Below the pieces are notes generated by a model. It made no database searches and was not told the origin of the DNA. It saw only the letters and a list, made by a program, of their open reading frames with translations. DNA of 64,000 bases from Silvania hatchlandensis (GTDB lineage: Bacteria; Pseudomonadota; Gammaproteobacteria; Enterobacterales; Enterobacteriaceae), in assembly GCF_025564065.1 (NCBI RefSeq), contig NZ_JAMGZK010000048.1:1-64000 (forward strand), read 5' to 3'. Below, one piece after another: positions 43,818 through 55,357 of the stretch. A program made the position numbers and the translations under genes. Position 1 is the first letter of the stretch. The number at the start of each line of letters is the position of its first letter.

Positions 43818-44222
43818 CTACGCCTCGATCACTTCATACGAGTGCGTGATCTTGACTGCTTTTTCCAGCATCAGCGCCACCGAGCAGTACTTCTCAGCCG
43901 ACAGGTCGACCGCACGGGACACCGCCGCATCTTTGAGCTCTTTGCCGGTTACCAGGAAGTGCAGATTGATATGGGTGAACAAACGCGGCGCTTCCTCACG
44001 ACGTTCAGACGTTAGCTTCACTTCGCAGTCGGTCACATCGTGGCGCCCTTTTTGCAGGATCGATACCACGTCGATCGCACTGCATCCCCCCGCAGCCATC
44101 AGCACCACTTCCATTGGACTTGGCGCTTTGTCACCGGAGTTGCCATCCATCAAAATCTGGTGCCCGGAAGCTGACTCGCCGAGGAACGTTAACCCTTCAA
44201 CCCATTTAACACGCGCTTGCAT
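43818..44222 (-). CDS. yhfA: OsmC family protein YhfA
   Basis: This OsmC/Ohr-fold protein has 134 residues from MQARVKWVEGLTFLGES (44222), as in E. coli. The two conserved cysteines are in AAGGCSAIDV and EKYCSVALML, the positions used by peroxide-reducing family members. The role of YhfA is not established. It is divergent from crp, sharing the 309-bp regulatory gap. The longer in-frame extension upstream has no homology support. Confidence 0.95.
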   Translation of the reverse strand: MQARVKWVEGLTFLGESASGHQILMDGNSGDKAPSPMEVVLMAAGGCSAIDVVSILQKGRHDVTDCEVKLTSERREEAPRLFTHINLHFLVTGKELKDAAVSRAVDLSAEKYCSVALMLEKAVKITHSYEVIEA

Positions 44223-44531
44223 TTTATTCACTCCAGGTTTGCATTTTTCATGACAGATTACGCGCCAGTAACAATTCTGGCAACGGAAGGCGACCTGCAT
44301 CAAGCTGAAGCGAGACACCAGGAGACACGCAGCAAAACCTATGCTAAAACAGTCGGGATGCTACAGTAATACATTGACGTTACACATGTATGCAGAGGAC
44401 ATCACACATTACAGGCTGCTAATTTTGTGACAGCCCGTTTCCCAGGTACGGGGAAGAATTCGATTGCAACCCCAGAGTAAAAGGTGCACATCCTGGCTCT
44501 GGAGATAGCTTATAACAGAGGATAACAGCGC
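44223..44531. promoter_or_regulatory. yhfA-crp divergent regulatory region with CRP autoregulatory site
   Basis: This is the 309-bp gap between yhfA and crp. TGCAGAGGACATCACA at 44391-44406 corresponds to the CRP autoregulatory site downstream of the E. coli crp start; its right half TCACA is perfect. A TACAGTAAT element at 44362-44370 lies where the crp -10 is expected. E. coli also makes a divergent transcript here. No ORF is convincing. Confidence 0.6.
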
Positions 44532-45164
44532 ATGGTGCTTGGCAAACCGCAAACAGACCCGACTCTCGAATGGTTCTTGTCTCATTGCCATATTCATAAG
44601 TACCCATCGAAGAGCACGCTGATTCACCAGGGTGAAAAAGCGGAAACGTTGTACTACATCGTCAAAGGCTCAGTAGCAGTGCTGATCAAAGATGAAGAAG
44701 GCAAAGAGATGATCCTCTCTTACCTGAATCAGGGAGATTTCATCGGCGAGCTGGGCTTGTTTGAAGAAGGTCAGGAGCGTAGCGCCTGGGTTCGTGCAAA
44801 AACCGCGTGTGAAGTGGCAGAGATCTCCTATAAGAAGTTCCGCCAGCTGATCCAGGTTAACCCGGATATCCTGATGCGTCTCTCTTCGCAGATGGCTCGC
44901 CGTCTGCAGGTTACGTCTGAGAAAGTGGGTAACCTCGCCTTCCTGGACGTTACCGGCCGCATCGCTCAGACCCTACTGAACCTGGCGAAACAGCCCGATG
45001 CCATGACTCACCCGGACGGAATGCAAATTAAAATCACCCGTCAGGAAATCGGTCAGATCGTCGGATGTTCTCGTGAGACAGTGGGTCGTATCCTGAAAAT
45101 GCTGGAAGATCAAAACCTGATCTCCGCCCACGGTAAAACTATCGTGGTCTACGGAACGCGTTAA
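44532..45164 (+). CDS. crp: cAMP receptor protein CRP
   Basis: CRP is the global cAMP-dependent activator. The protein has 210 residues, nearly identical to E. coli. The cAMP-binding beta-roll has [13 protein letters not shown] and RSAWVRAK (about 69-90, with E72, R82, S83). The C-helix follows. The DNA-recognition helix is [14 protein letters not shown] (about 180-193). The AR1 loop near 157-164 ([10 protein letters not shown]) is intact. A terminator follows. Confidence 0.99.
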   Translation: MVLGKPQTDPTLEWFLSHCHIHKYPSKSTLIHQGEKAETLYYIVKGSVAVLIKDEEGKEMILSYLNQGDFIGELGLFEEGQERSAWVRAKTACEVAEISYKKFRQLIQVNPDILMRLSSQMARRLQVTSEKVGNLAFLDVTGRIAQTLLNLAKQPDAMTHPDGMQIKITRQEIGQIVGCSRETVGRILKMLEDQNLISAHGKTIVVYGTR

Positions 45165-45172
45165 TTCCGTGC

Positions 45173-45210
45173 AAACGGCGTGACATCGCAAGGTGGCACG
45201 CCGTTTTTGT
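45173..45210 (+). terminator. crp terminator
   Basis: AAACGGCGTG (45173-45182) pairs perfectly with CACGCCGTTT (45197-45206), followed by TTGTCTC. It lies 8 bp past the crp stop, and its descending arm ends 15 bp before the yhfK ATG. Confidence 0.85.
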
Positions 45211-45221
45211 CTCTCTCACCC

Positions 45222-47309
45222 ATGTGGCGCAGACTCATCTATCACCCGGAAGTTAACTACGCACTGCGGCAAACCCTGGTGCTGTGTCTCCCTGTGGCTG
45301 TGGGTTTGATCCTGGGCTATCTGCAACAAGGTCTGCTCTTTTCGCTGGTTCCGGCCTGCTGCAATATCGCCGGTCTCGATACCCCGCATAAACGCTTTTT
45401 CAAGCGCCTGATTGTCGGCGGGTCGCTGTTTGCTGGCTGTAGCCTGGCCGTACAGCTGTTACTGGCGCAGGATATCCCGCTACCGCTAATTCTGACCGTA
45501 CTGGCGATGACCCTGGGCGTGACAGCGGAATTAAGCTCGCTGCACGCACGTCTGCTGCCCGCCTCGCTGATTGCCGCCATCTTTACCCTGAGCCTGGCGG
45601 GGAACATGCCGATCTGGGCGCCGCTGCTGATCTATGCCCTGGGCACCCTGTGGTACGGACTGTTTAACTGGTTCTGGTTCTGGTTGTGGCGCGAACAACC
45701 GCTGCGTGAATCGCTGAGTTTGCTCTATCAACAGCTTGCCGATTATTGCGAAGCAAAATATACCCTGCTGACGCAACACACCGATCCCGAAAAATCGTTA
45801 CCACCCCTGCTGGCCCGCCAGCAGAAGGTCGTGGATCTGATTAGCCAGTGCTATCAGCAGCTGCACATGCTGGCAGCCAATAAAAATCATGAATATAAAC
45901 GCCTGCTGCGCACCTTCCAGGTGGGACTCGATCTGCAGGAGCATATCTCCGTCAGTCTCCATCACCCGCACGAGGTGCAAAAGCTGGTCGAGCGCAGCCA
46001 CGCGGAATCGGTACTGCGCTGGAATGCCCGGACGGTTGCCGCACGACTGCGCGTGCTGGCGGACGATATTTTGTATCACCGCTACCCTACCCGTTTCACC
46101 ATGGATAAGCAGCTTGGTGCGCTGGAGAAAATCGCCCGTCAGCATCCGGATAACCCGGTAGGCCAGTTCTGTGCATGGCACTTCAGCCGCATTGCCCGCG
46201 TGCTGCGGACCCAGCGCCCACTCTATCCACGCGACCTGATGGCAGATAAGCAGAAACGCCTGCCGCTGATCCCGGCCCTGAGAAGCTATCTATCGCTGAA
46301 ATCCGCTGCCCTGCGCAACGCCGCACGCATCAGCGTGATGCTGAGTATCGCCAGCCTGATGGGCGTTGCCCTGCATCTGCCGAAACCCTACTGGATCCTC
46401 ATGACAGTGCTGTTCGTAACCCAGAACGGCTATGGCGCCACACGGGTACGCATCCTCCATCGGGCGGGCGGCACACTGGCAGGGCTGATTATTGCGGGTA
46501 TCGCCCTGCACTTCCACGTGGCGGAAGGTTTTACGCTGACGGGGATGTTGGTGATTACGCTGGTGAGTTACCTGTTTATTCGCAAGAACTATGGCTGGGC
46601 GATGGTGGGCTTCACGGTCACGGCGGTGTATACCCTGCAGCTACTCACCCTGAATGGCGATCAGTATATTATCGCCAGGCTGGTCGATACCCTGATTGGC
46701 TGCCTGATTGCCTTTGGCGGGATGGTGTGGCTGTGGCCGCAGTGGCAAAGCGGGCTATTGCGTCAGAACGCCCACGATGCGCTGGAAGCGGATCAGGAGG
46801 CTATCCGGCTGATCCTCAGTGACGATCCGCAGCCGACGCCGCTGGCCTGGCAGCGCATGAAGGTTAACCAGGCGCACAACGCCCTATTCAACTCGCTGAA
46901 TCAGGCGATGCAGGAGCCCGGCTTTAACTCGGCTTATCTGGCGGATATGAAACTGTGGGTCACGCACAGCCAGTTCATCGTCGAGCATATCAACGCGATG
47001 ACCACCCTGGCGCGCGAGCATACGATGCTGACGCCAGACCTGGCCCAGCGTTATCTGCAGTCGTGTGAAATTGCCCTTCAGCGCTGTCAGCAGCGTCTGG
47101 AATATGATTCAGCCGGTGAAAGCGGCGATGAGAATATCCTGGAAGCACCCGAAACCCTGACGTATGGCCCGATGAGCACGCTGGAACAACATCTCCAGCG
47201 CGTGCTGGGGCATCTGAACACCATGCACACCATTTCGTCAGTGGCATGGCGGCAGCGCCCGCATCACGGCATCTGGTTAACCCGACTTCTGAAACGCACG
47301 CCGTATTAA
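45222..47309 (+). CDS. yhfK: FUSC-like inner-membrane protein YhfK
   Basis: This 695-residue membrane protein has the YccS/YhfK (FUSC) architecture. About six hydrophobic segments are in the first 150 residues, a large cytoplasmic domain follows (about 150-360), a second membrane block (about 375-490), and a C-terminal cytoplasmic domain. The start MWRRLIYHPEVNYALRQT (45222) is the one used in E. coli. Its function is unknown; relatives are linked to efflux of aromatic acids. It is convergent with argD, 19 bp apart. Confidence 0.93.
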   Translation: MWRRLIYHPEVNYALRQTLVLCLPVAVGLILGYLQQGLLFSLVPACCNIAGLDTPHKRFFKRLIVGGSLFAGCSLAVQLLLAQDIPLPLILTVLAMTLGVTAELSSLHARLLPASLIAAIFTLSLAGNMPIWAPLLIYALGTLWYGLFNWFWFWLWREQPLRESLSLLYQQLADYCEAKYTLLTQHTDPEKSLPPLLARQQKVVDLISQCYQQLHMLAANKNHEYKRLLRTFQVGLDLQEHISVSLHHPHEVQKLVERSHAESVLRWNARTVAARLRVLADDILYHRYPTRFTMDKQLGALEKIARQHPDNPVGQFCAWHFSRIARVLRTQRPLYPRDLMADKQKRLPLIPALRSYLSLKSAALRNAARISVMLSIASLMGVALHLPKPYWILMTVLFVTQNGYGATRVRILHRAGGTLAGLIIAGIALHFHVAEGFTLTGMLVITLVSYLFIRKNYGWAMVGFTVTAVYTLQLLTLNGDQYIIARLVDTLIGCLIAFGGMVWLWPQWQSGLLRQNAHDALEADQEAIRLILSDDPQPTPLAWQRMKVNQAHNALFNSLNQAMQEPGFNSAYLADMKLWVTHSQFIVEHINAMTTLAREHTMLTPDLAQRYLQSCEIALQRCQQRLEYDSAGESGDENILEAPETLTYGPMSTLEQHLQRVLGHLNTMHTISSVAWRQRPHHGIWLTRLLKRTPY

Positions 47310-47328
47310 ATACCGGCTTTGCACGGGC

Positions 47329-48618
<1,290 letters not shown>

Positions 48619-48636
48619 CTTTATGGCAACTAAAAA

Positions 48637-49200
48637 TCAACGATTGAGGAAATTAGCCAGCAGCTGATGGCCCTGCTCGCTGAGAATACTCTCGGGGTGG
48701 AACTGCACACCTTCCAGATCCCATTCCCGGTGACGGATCCCCATTATCTCCTGGGTTTCGCTCCAGGCGGTAATCTCGAAGCAGTCCGGCAAGGTCGGTG
48801 GGTCAATCACCAGCGAGTGATAGCGGGTCACGGTCAGGGGATTATTCAGGCCGCAGAATACACCTGTACCGGTGTGCGTCACCGGGGAGGTTTTGCCGTG
48901 CATCACCCTGGCCGCACGAACGATCGTCGCCCCAAACGCCTGAGCGATAGCCTGATGGCCTAAGCAGACGCCCAGAATTGGCAGCGTGCCGGCATAGTGG
49001 CGGATAGCCGCCAGCGAAATGCCGGATTCGTCCGGGGTACAGGGGCCGGGGGAGATCACAATTTTTTGCGGGTTGAGCGCCGCGATATCCGCCAGCGACA
49101 GGGCGTCATTACGCCGGACGATAACCTCGGCACCCAGTTCACAGAAATACTGGTATAGGTTCCAGGTGAAGGAATCATAGTTATCAATCAGCAGAATCAT
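48637..49200 (-). CDS. pabA: aminodeoxychorismate synthase glutaminase subunit PabA
   Basis: PabA supplies ammonia from glutamine to PabB for 4-amino-4-deoxychorismate (folate pathway). The protein has 187 residues, as in E. coli. Class I glutamine amidotransferase motifs are [11 protein letters not shown] (50-60), the nucleophile C79 in [14 protein letters not shown], and VQFHPESIL with the catalytic histidine and glutamate near 168-170. It lies between fic and argD. Confidence 0.97.
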   Translation of the reverse strand: MILLIDNYDSFTWNLYQYFCELGAEVIVRRNDALSLADIAALNPQKIVISPGPCTPDESGISLAAIRHYAGTLPILGVCLGHQAIAQAFGATIVRAARVMHGKTSPVTHTGTGVFCGLNNPLTVTRYHSLVIDPPTLPDCFEITAWSETQEIMGIRHREWDLEGVQFHPESILSEQGHQLLANFLNR

Positions 49201-49230
49201 GGTGGCTCCCGAAAAAATGGCCGCCCTATT

Positions 49231-49833
49231 CTACTCAGTTTCCCGTGCTTCGCTCACCACTTTGCTGAAGATTGTATTGAGCGCGCTCAGATCCCCCATC
49301 GCCCCGCTCTGGTTGGCCTGCGCCCAGTCATCCGGATCGATATCGCGCCAGTCGAGCTGGTAGCCCGCATGGATCGCCAGCTGTTCAAAGAAGATCCGCT
49401 GCACAATGCCGTTACCAATGCGAAACGGATGCAAGACATTGATTTCGCAATAGTAATGGCTGAGTCGGTTAATAAAGGCCTCTTTCGCCAGCCCGACGAG
49501 GTAGCCCTCATCCTCCAGATCCTGCATCAGGGCATTGCCCTCTTTTTCGATATAGGCAAAGTGGCAGAATCGGGTATCACCCTGATAAATATCGATCTCC
49601 CGGATATCACCCGCCCAGTCAAAAATATCCTGGTAAAGATGCTGGTGAAGGGCGCACAGGTGCGGCAAACCGCGCGAGGGCGGCCCCAGGTTTAACGTCG
49701 CGGCGCGCAGGGCGGTTAATTCATATGCCGCCTGTGCCAGGCGCTCGGCCTGACGAATGCCCAGCCGGTTACGCATCACGTTCAGCCCGGAATAGAGGTA
49801 GGGATCGCGGCCATTGCCAAATTTATCGCTCAT
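49231..49833 (-). CDS. fic: Fic-domain protein with degenerate motif
   Basis: Fic proteins transfer AMP to hydroxyl groups of target proteins. The start [16 protein letters not shown] (49833) gives 200 residues, as in E. coli. The Fic motif reads [12 protein letters not shown] (near 135-146). The canonical acidic residue (HPFx[D/E]GN) is isoleucine, so Mg2+/ATP handling may be weakened. E. coli K-12 has a similar lapse (valine). The flap region KGLPHL-type segment is conserved. It overlaps yhfG by 11 bp, suggesting a toxin-antitoxin-like pair. Its ribosome site (AGGAGG) lies inside yhfG. Confidence 0.93.
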   Translation of the reverse strand: MSDKFGNGRDPYLYSGLNVMRNRLGIRQAERLAQAAYELTALRAATLNLGPPSRGLPHLCALHQHLYQDIFDWAGDIREIDIYQGDTRFCHFAYIEKEGNALMQDLEDEGYLVGLAKEAFINRLSHYYCEINVLHPFRIGNGIVQRIFFEQLAIHAGYQLDWRDIDPDDWAQANQSGAMGDLSALNTIFSKVVSEARETE

Positions 49834-49990
49834 AGTGCCTCCTGAGTTCCTCAAGGCGCACCTGCGCATCGGCTGCGCTGAGTGTGACTAGCGGGCTGTC
49901 GACCCCTTCAAGACGTCGACTGGCCTGAAAATTTGCGTTTCGCTGCTGTTCCCAGAGACGGGATTTTTGCTTGTCAGTGAGTTTTTTCAC
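49823..49990 (-). CDS. yhfG: Fic-associated antitoxin-like protein YhfG (GTG start)
   Basis: This is a 55-residue protein translated from the GTG at 49990-49988 ([18 protein letters not shown] start, EELRRHYER end). A strong GGGAGG ribosome site lies upstream. The segment SRRLEG fits the inhibitory motif (S/T)xxxE(G/N), whose glutamate blocks ATP binding in class I Fic antitoxins such as VbhA. The family (DUF2559) is paired with fic in E. coli. It is upstream of and overlaps fic by 11 bp, so antitoxin is made first. Confidence 0.9.
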   Translation of the reverse strand: MKKLTDKQKSRLWEQQRNANFQASRRLEGVDSPLVTLSAADAQVRLEELRRHYER

Positions 49991-50098
49991 CTGTTACCTC
50001 CCTGAATGGGCCCGTGTTGCCACAAGTATAAGCAGCAAACTGCGGTTTCGCAGGAAGGGAAAGGCAACGCGGACAACAGATGCCCGCGCAATCAACGA

Positions 50099-50680
<582 letters not shown>

Positions 50681-50949
50681 TTAACAAAGCGCAGTAAAGA
50701 AAGCGAGTGGCTTGATTCTAAAGAGCAGTATGGGCATAGGCCAGCCATTTACCTAATTTTACGAATTTGAAACAGATGTAACCGTCGGGCCAATGGTTGC
50801 AGGCAATTACGATGCGACATTAATCACACTCATTGCTGCAATTAATATTTAATTTCTCACAAAAGATTTAATTAGATCACATTCACGACTAAAATCTGCC
50901 CGTTCGCAGCGCCGTCAATGCGCTTTACATTTCTATTCACAGGCCAGTC

Positions 50950-52134
50950 ATGACTAACAGCAATCGTATCAAGCTCACATGGATCAGCTTCTTCTCCTAC
51001 GCCCTTACCGGTGCGTTAGTGATCGTCACCGGGATGGTGATGGGGAATATCGCAGACTATTTCAATCTGCCCGTTTCCAGTATGAGTAACACCTTTACCT
51101 TCCTTAATGCCGGGATCCTGATCTCTATTTTCCTCAACGCCTGGTTGATGGAGATCGTTCCCCTGAAAACACAGCTGCGTTTTGGCTTTGTCCTGATGGT
51201 CGCCGCCGTCGCAGGACTGATGCTCAGCCACAGCATCGCCCTGTTCTCCGCCGCCATGTTCGTGCTCGGGCTGGTCAGCGGGATCACCATGTCGATCGGG
51301 ACCTTCCTCATTACCCATATGTATGAAGGCCGTCAGCGCGGCGCACGCCTGCTGTTCACCGACTCCTTCTTCAGCATGGCGGGGATGATCTTCCCGATGG
51401 TTGCCGCCGTTCTGCTGGCGCGCAGCATCGAGTGGTACTGGGTGTATGCCTGCATCGGCCTGGTCTACGTGGCCATTTTTGTGCTGACCTTCGGCTGTGA
51501 ATTCCCGGTACTCGGCAAAAAAGCCGTTCAGAACGACAACCCGGTGGTGAAAGAGAAATGGGGGATCGGCGTGCTGTTCCTGTCGGTAGCCGCTCTGTGC
51601 TACATCCTCGGCCAGCTGGGCTTTATCTCCTGGGTTCCGGAGTATGCGAAAGGGCTGGGCATGAGCCTGAACGATGCCGGACAGCTGGTGAGTGATTTCT
51701 GGATGTCATACATGTTCGGTATGTGGGCGTTCAGCTTTATCCTGCGCTACTTCGACCTGCAGCGGATCCTCACCGTCCTGGCGGGTGCGGCAACCGTGCT
51801 GATGTACCTGTTTATCAACGGCACCGCAGAGCAGATGCCGTGGTTCATTATGACGCTCGGCTTTTTCTCCAGCGCCATTTATACCTCACTCATTACCCTG
51901 GGCTCTCTGCAGACTAAAGTGGCCTCGCCGAAGCTGGTTAACTTTGTCCTGACCTGCGGCACCATCGGCACCATGCTGACCTTCGTGGTCACGGGTCCGA
52001 TTGTGGCGCACAGCGGTCCGCTGGCGGCGCTGCACACCGCAAACGGTTTGTATGCCGTGGTGTTCGTCATGTGCCTGGTGCTGGGTTTCGTCACCCGCCA
52101 TCGCCAGCATACGGTCGCCGCCGCGTCTCACTGA
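50950..52134 (+). CDS. tsgA: MFS transporter TsgA
   Basis: This is a major-facilitator protein with 394 residues and about 12 hydrophobic segments. It starts [21 protein letters not shown]. TsgA was first linked to tellurite and selenite sensitivity and to the adjacent nitrite genes; its substrate is unknown. It lies upstream of the nir operon in the same direction, separated by a regulatory gap and a hairpin. Confidence 0.95.
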   Translation: MTNSNRIKLTWISFFSYALTGALVIVTGMVMGNIADYFNLPVSSMSNTFTFLNAGILISIFLNAWLMEIVPLKTQLRFGFVLMVAAVAGLMLSHSIALFSAAMFVLGLVSGITMSIGTFLITHMYEGRQRGARLLFTDSFFSMAGMIFPMVAAVLLARSIEWYWVYACIGLVYVAIFVLTFGCEFPVLGKKAVQNDNPVVKEKWGIGVLFLSVAALCYILGQLGFISWVPEYAKGLGMSLNDAGQLVSDFWMSYMFGMWAFSFILRYFDLQRILTVLAGAATVLMYLFINGTAEQMPWFIMTLGFFSSAIYTSLITLGSLQTKVASPKLVNFVLTCGTIGTMLTFVVTGPIVAHSGPLAALHTANGLYAVVFVMCLVLGFVTRHRQHTVAAASH

Positions 52135-52160
52135 TCCGCTTGTTGTTCCCCGTCTGAAAA

Positions 52161-52182
52161 GAGGCCGCTTCTGCGGCCTCCT
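52161..52182 (+). terminator. hairpin downstream of tsgA
   Basis: GAGGCCGC (52161-52168) pairs with GCGGCCTC (52173-52180) around a TTCT loop. There is no T-run after it, so it is a weak terminator or a 3' stabilizer. Confidence 0.45.
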
Positions 52183-52311
52183 CCAAATTGCTCCTCAAAT
52201 AAAGAGGAGTATGCATTTCGATTAATAAGCCGCCTAATTTGTATACAAAATAGCGTTGCTGAAAAGCCTGCCATTTCCGGTACTTATAAAAACCCTGACA
52301 AATCAGCAATA

Positions 52312-52327
52312 TACTCCTTAGGGAGTA
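52312..52327 (+). promoter_or_regulatory. NarL/NarP site upstream of nirB
   Basis: TACTCCTTAGGGAGTA is a perfect inverted repeat of 6-bp arms. It matches the 7-2-7 NarL/NarP heptamer arrangement and lies where the -69.5 site of the E. coli nir promoter is. Confidence 0.75.
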
Positions 52328-52340
52328 GTTACAGGCTGAA

Positions 52341-52354
52341 TTGATTTACATCAA
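52341..52354 (+). promoter_or_regulatory. FNR site upstream of nirB
   Basis: TTGATTTACATCAA is a perfect match to the FNR consensus TTGATnnnnATCAA, about 59 bp upstream of the nirB ATG. With the NarL/P site it predicts anaerobic, nitrate/nitrite-responsive expression of nirBDC-cysG. Confidence 0.93.
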
Positions 52355-52412
52355 TAAGTGCCGTTGCTGAATCGTTAAGGTAGGCAGTAATAGAAAAGAA
52401 ATCGAGGCAAAA

Positions 52413-54956
52413 ATGAGCAAAGTCAGACTCGCTATCATCGGTAACGGCATGGTCGGTCACCGCTTTATTGAGGACCTTCTCGATAAAGCCGATGCTACCC
52501 AGTTCGATATTACCGTGTTCTGTGAAGAACCCCGCAAGGCGTACGACCGCGTGCACCTCTCCTCCTACTTCTCACACCATACCGCCGAAGAGCTCTCTCT
52601 GGTACGCGAAGGTTTTTACGAGAAGCATGGCGTGAAGGTGCTGGTGGGCGAACGCGCTATCACCATTAACCGTCAGGAAAAAGTGATCCATTCCAGTGCG
52701 GGACGCACGGTTTTTTACGACAAGCTGATTATGGCGACGGGCTCTTATCCGTGGATCCCACCGATCAAGGGTTCAGAAACTCAGGATTGCTTCGTTTATC
52801 GCACCATTGAAGATCTCAACGCCATCGAATCCTGCGCCCGTCGCAGTAAACGCGGCGCGGTGGTCGGTGGCGGTCTGCTCGGTCTGGAAGCGGCCGGCGC
52901 GCTGAAAAATTTAGGCGTTGAAACCCACGTCATCGAATTTGCCCCGATGCTGATGGCCGAGCAGCTTGACCACATGGGTGGCGATCAGCTCAAACGCAAA
53001 ATTGAAAGCATGGGTGTGAAAGTTCACACCAGCAAAAACACCAAAGAGATCGTCCAGGAAGGCACCGAAGGCCGCAAAACCATGCGCTTTGCCGACGGCA
53101 GCGAGCTGGAAGTCGACTTTATCGTCTTCTCAACCGGTATTCGCCCGCGCGATAAGCTGGCCACCCAATGCGGCCTGACCGTTGCCCAACGCGGCGGCAT
53201 CACCATTAATTCTACCTGCCAGACCTCCGACCCGGATATCTACGCGATCGGCGAATGCGCCAGCTGGGAAAACCATGTTTACGGTCTGGTGGCTCCTGGC
53301 TACAAAATGGCGCAGGTGGCCGTTGACCATATCCTCGGGAATGAAAACGCCTTTGAAGGCGCGGACATGAGTGCCAAGCTGAAACTGCTGGGCGTCGACG
53401 TTGGCGGTATTGGCGATGCGCACGGCCGCACGCCGAAATCACGCAGCTACGTCTACCTCGACGAGAACAAAGAAGTTTATAAACGCCTGATCGTCAGCGA
53501 AGACAACAAAACCCTGCTCGGCGCGGTGCTGGTCGGCGATACCAGCGATTTCGGCAACCTGCTGCAGTTGGTGCTGAACGCCATCGAACTGCCAGAAAAC
53601 CCGGATGCGCTGATCCTGCCCGCCCATGCTGCGGGCGGTAAGCCGTCTATCGGCGTCGATAAACTGCCGGACAGCGCGCAGATTTGTTCCTGCTTCGATG
53701 TCACCAAAGGCATGCTGGTTTCCGCCATCAATAAAGGCTGCCATACCGTTGCCGCCCTGAAGGCCGCAACCAAAGCCGGTACCGGCTGCGGGGGCTGTAT
53801 CCCGCTGGTGACTCAGGTACTCAACGCTGAGCTGGCGAAACAGGGCATCGAAGTTAGCCACAACCTGTGTGAGCACTTCGCTTACTCTCGCCAGGAGCTG
53901 TACCACCTGATCCGCGTTGAAGGCATCAAATCCTTCGACGAGCTGCTGGAAAAACACGGTCAGGGCTACGGCTGTGAAGTGTGTAAACCGACCGTCGGCT
54001 CGCTGCTGGCTTCCTGCTGGAATGAGTACGTCCTCAAACCGCAGCACACCCCGCTGCAGGACACTAACGACAACTTCCTGGCTAACATCCAGAAAGATGG
54101 CACCTACTCAGTGATCCCGCGCTCTGCAGGCGGCGAAATCACTCCGGAAGGGCTGGTGGCCGTCGGGCGCGTGGCGCGCGAATTCAACCTGTACACCAAA
54201 ATTACCGGCTCTCAGCGTATTGGCCTGTTCGGCGCACAAAAAGACGACCTGCCGGAAATCTGGCGTCAGCTGATTGAAGCGGGCTTCGAAACCGGTCACG
54301 CGTATGCTAAAGCGCTGCGTATGGCGAAAACCTGCGTCGGCAGCACCTGGTGCCGTTACGGCGTGGGCGACAGCGTCGGCTTCGGCGTTGAGCTGGAAAA
54401 CCGCTACAAAGGCATCCGTACCCCGCACAAAATGAAGTTCGGTGTCTCTGGCTGTACCCGTGAATGTGCCGAAGCACAGGGTAAAGACGTGGGTATTATC
54501 GCCACCGAAAAAGGCTGGAACCTCTATGTCTGCGGTAACGGTGGGATGAAACCACGCCATGCGGATCTGCTGGCTGCGGATCTTGACCGTGAAACGCTGC
54601 TCAACTATCTCGACCGTTTCATGATGTTCTACATCCGTACCGCCGACAAACTGACCCGTACTGCACCGTGGCTCGATAATCTGGAAGGCGGCATCGATTA
54701 TCTGAAGTCGGTCATCATCGACGACAAACTCGGCCTGAACGCGACGCTGGAAGAAGAGATGGCGCGTCTGCGTGATGCCGTTATCTGCGAATGGACTGAA
54801 ACCGTCAACACCCCGGCGGCGCAGGTTCGCTTCAAACACTTTATCAACAGCAGCCAGCGCGATCCGAGTGTCCAGATTGTGCCTGAGCGGGAACAGCATC
54901 GCCCGGCAACGCCATACGAGCGTATTCCGGTCACTCTGGTGGAGGAAAACGTATGA
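52413..54956 (+). CDS. nirB: NADH-dependent nitrite reductase large subunit NirB
   Basis: NirB reduces nitrite to ammonium in the cytoplasm with NADH, detoxifying nitrite from nitrate respiration. The protein has 847 residues, as in E. coli. The FAD motif is IIGNGMVGHRF (8-18). The NADH motif is VVGGGLLGLEAAG (about 150). A [2Fe-2S] BFD-type domain has CSCFDVTKG and GTGCGGC (about 425-465). The siroheme/[4Fe-4S] half-domain has CVGSTWC and SGCTRECAEAQGKD (about 640-690), supplying four cysteines. The siroheme comes from CysG, encoded in the same operon. Confidence 0.98.
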   Translation: MSKVRLAIIGNGMVGHRFIEDLLDKADATQFDITVFCEEPRKAYDRVHLSSYFSHHTAEELSLVREGFYEKHGVKVLVGERAITINRQEKVIHSSAGRTVFYDKLIMATGSYPWIPPIKGSETQDCFVYRTIEDLNAIESCARRSKRGAVVGGGLLGLEAAGALKNLGVETHVIEFAPMLMAEQLDHMGGDQLKRKIESMGVKVHTSKNTKEIVQEGTEGRKTMRFADGSELEVDFIVFSTGIRPRDKLATQCGLTVAQRGGITINSTCQTSDPDIYAIGECASWENHVYGLVAPGYKMAQVAVDHILGNENAFEGADMSAKLKLLGVDVGGIGDAHGRTPKSRSYVYLDENKEVYKRLIVSEDNKTLLGAVLVGDTSDFGNLLQLVLNAIELPENPDALILPAHAAGGKPSIGVDKLPDSAQICSCFDVTKGMLVSAINKGCHTVAALKAATKAGTGCGGCIPLVTQVLNAELAKQGIEVSHNLCEHFAYSRQELYHLIRVEGIKSFDELLEKHGQGYGCEVCKPTVGSLLASCWNEYVLKPQHTPLQDTNDNFLANIQKDGTYSVIPRSAGGEITPEGLVAVGRVAREFNLYTKITGSQRIGLFGAQKDDLPEIWRQLIEAGFETGHAYAKALRMAKTCVGSTWCRYGVGDSVGFGVELENRYKGIRTPHKMKFGVSGCTRECAEAQGKDVGIIATEKGWNLYVCGNGGMKPRHADLLAADLDRETLLNYLDRFMMFYIRTADKLTRTAPWLDNLEGGIDYLKSVIIDDKLGLNATLEEEMARLRDAVICEWTETVNTPAAQVRFKHFINSSQRDPSVQIVPEREQHRPATPYERIPVTLVEENV

Positions 54957-55279
54957 GCCAGTGGGTAAACATCTGCAAAATCGACGATATCCTGCCCGCA
55001 ACCGGCGTCTGTGCGCTGCTGGGTCATGAGCAGGTCGCCATTTTCCGCCCGCGTCAGGACGAACAGGTTTTTGCGATCAGCAATATCGACCCGTTCTTTG
55101 AAGCAAGCGTCCTGTCACGCGGCCTTATCGCCGAACATCAGGGTGAGCTGTGGGTTGCCAGCCCGCTGAAAAAGCAGCGTTTCCGCCTGAGCGACGGCCA
55201 CTGCATGGAAGATGAGAGCCACTCTGTTAAGCACTATGACGTCCGCGTTAAAGACGGCAAAGTGCAGCTCCGGGGCTGA
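54953..55279 (+). CDS. nirD: nitrite reductase small subunit NirD
   Basis: NirD is the 108-residue Rieske-like small subunit. The fold is present, but the CxH...CxxH cluster ligands are missing, as is usual in NirD. It starts MSQWVNICKIDDILPATGVC. It overlaps nirB by 4 bp. A hairpin follows before nirC. Confidence 0.97.
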   Translation: MSQWVNICKIDDILPATGVCALLGHEQVAIFRPRQDEQVFAISNIDPFFEASVLSRGLIAEHQGELWVASPLKKQRFRLSDGHCMEDESHSVKHYDVRVKDGKVQLRG

Positions 55280-55285
55280 TTGAAA

Positions 55286-55312
55286 CGGGGGTGCAATGCC
55301 CCCGCTATTTTC
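55286..55312 (+). terminator. hairpin between nirD and nirC
   Basis: CGGGGG (55286-55291) pairs with CCCCCG (55299-55304) over a 7-nt loop, followed by CTATTTTCTTTATTTA. It may attenuate transcription into nirC-cysG. Confidence 0.5.
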
Positions 55313-55357
55313 TTTATTTAGCGTTTATTTTATTTTTTAATTATTCAGGATAATCAT

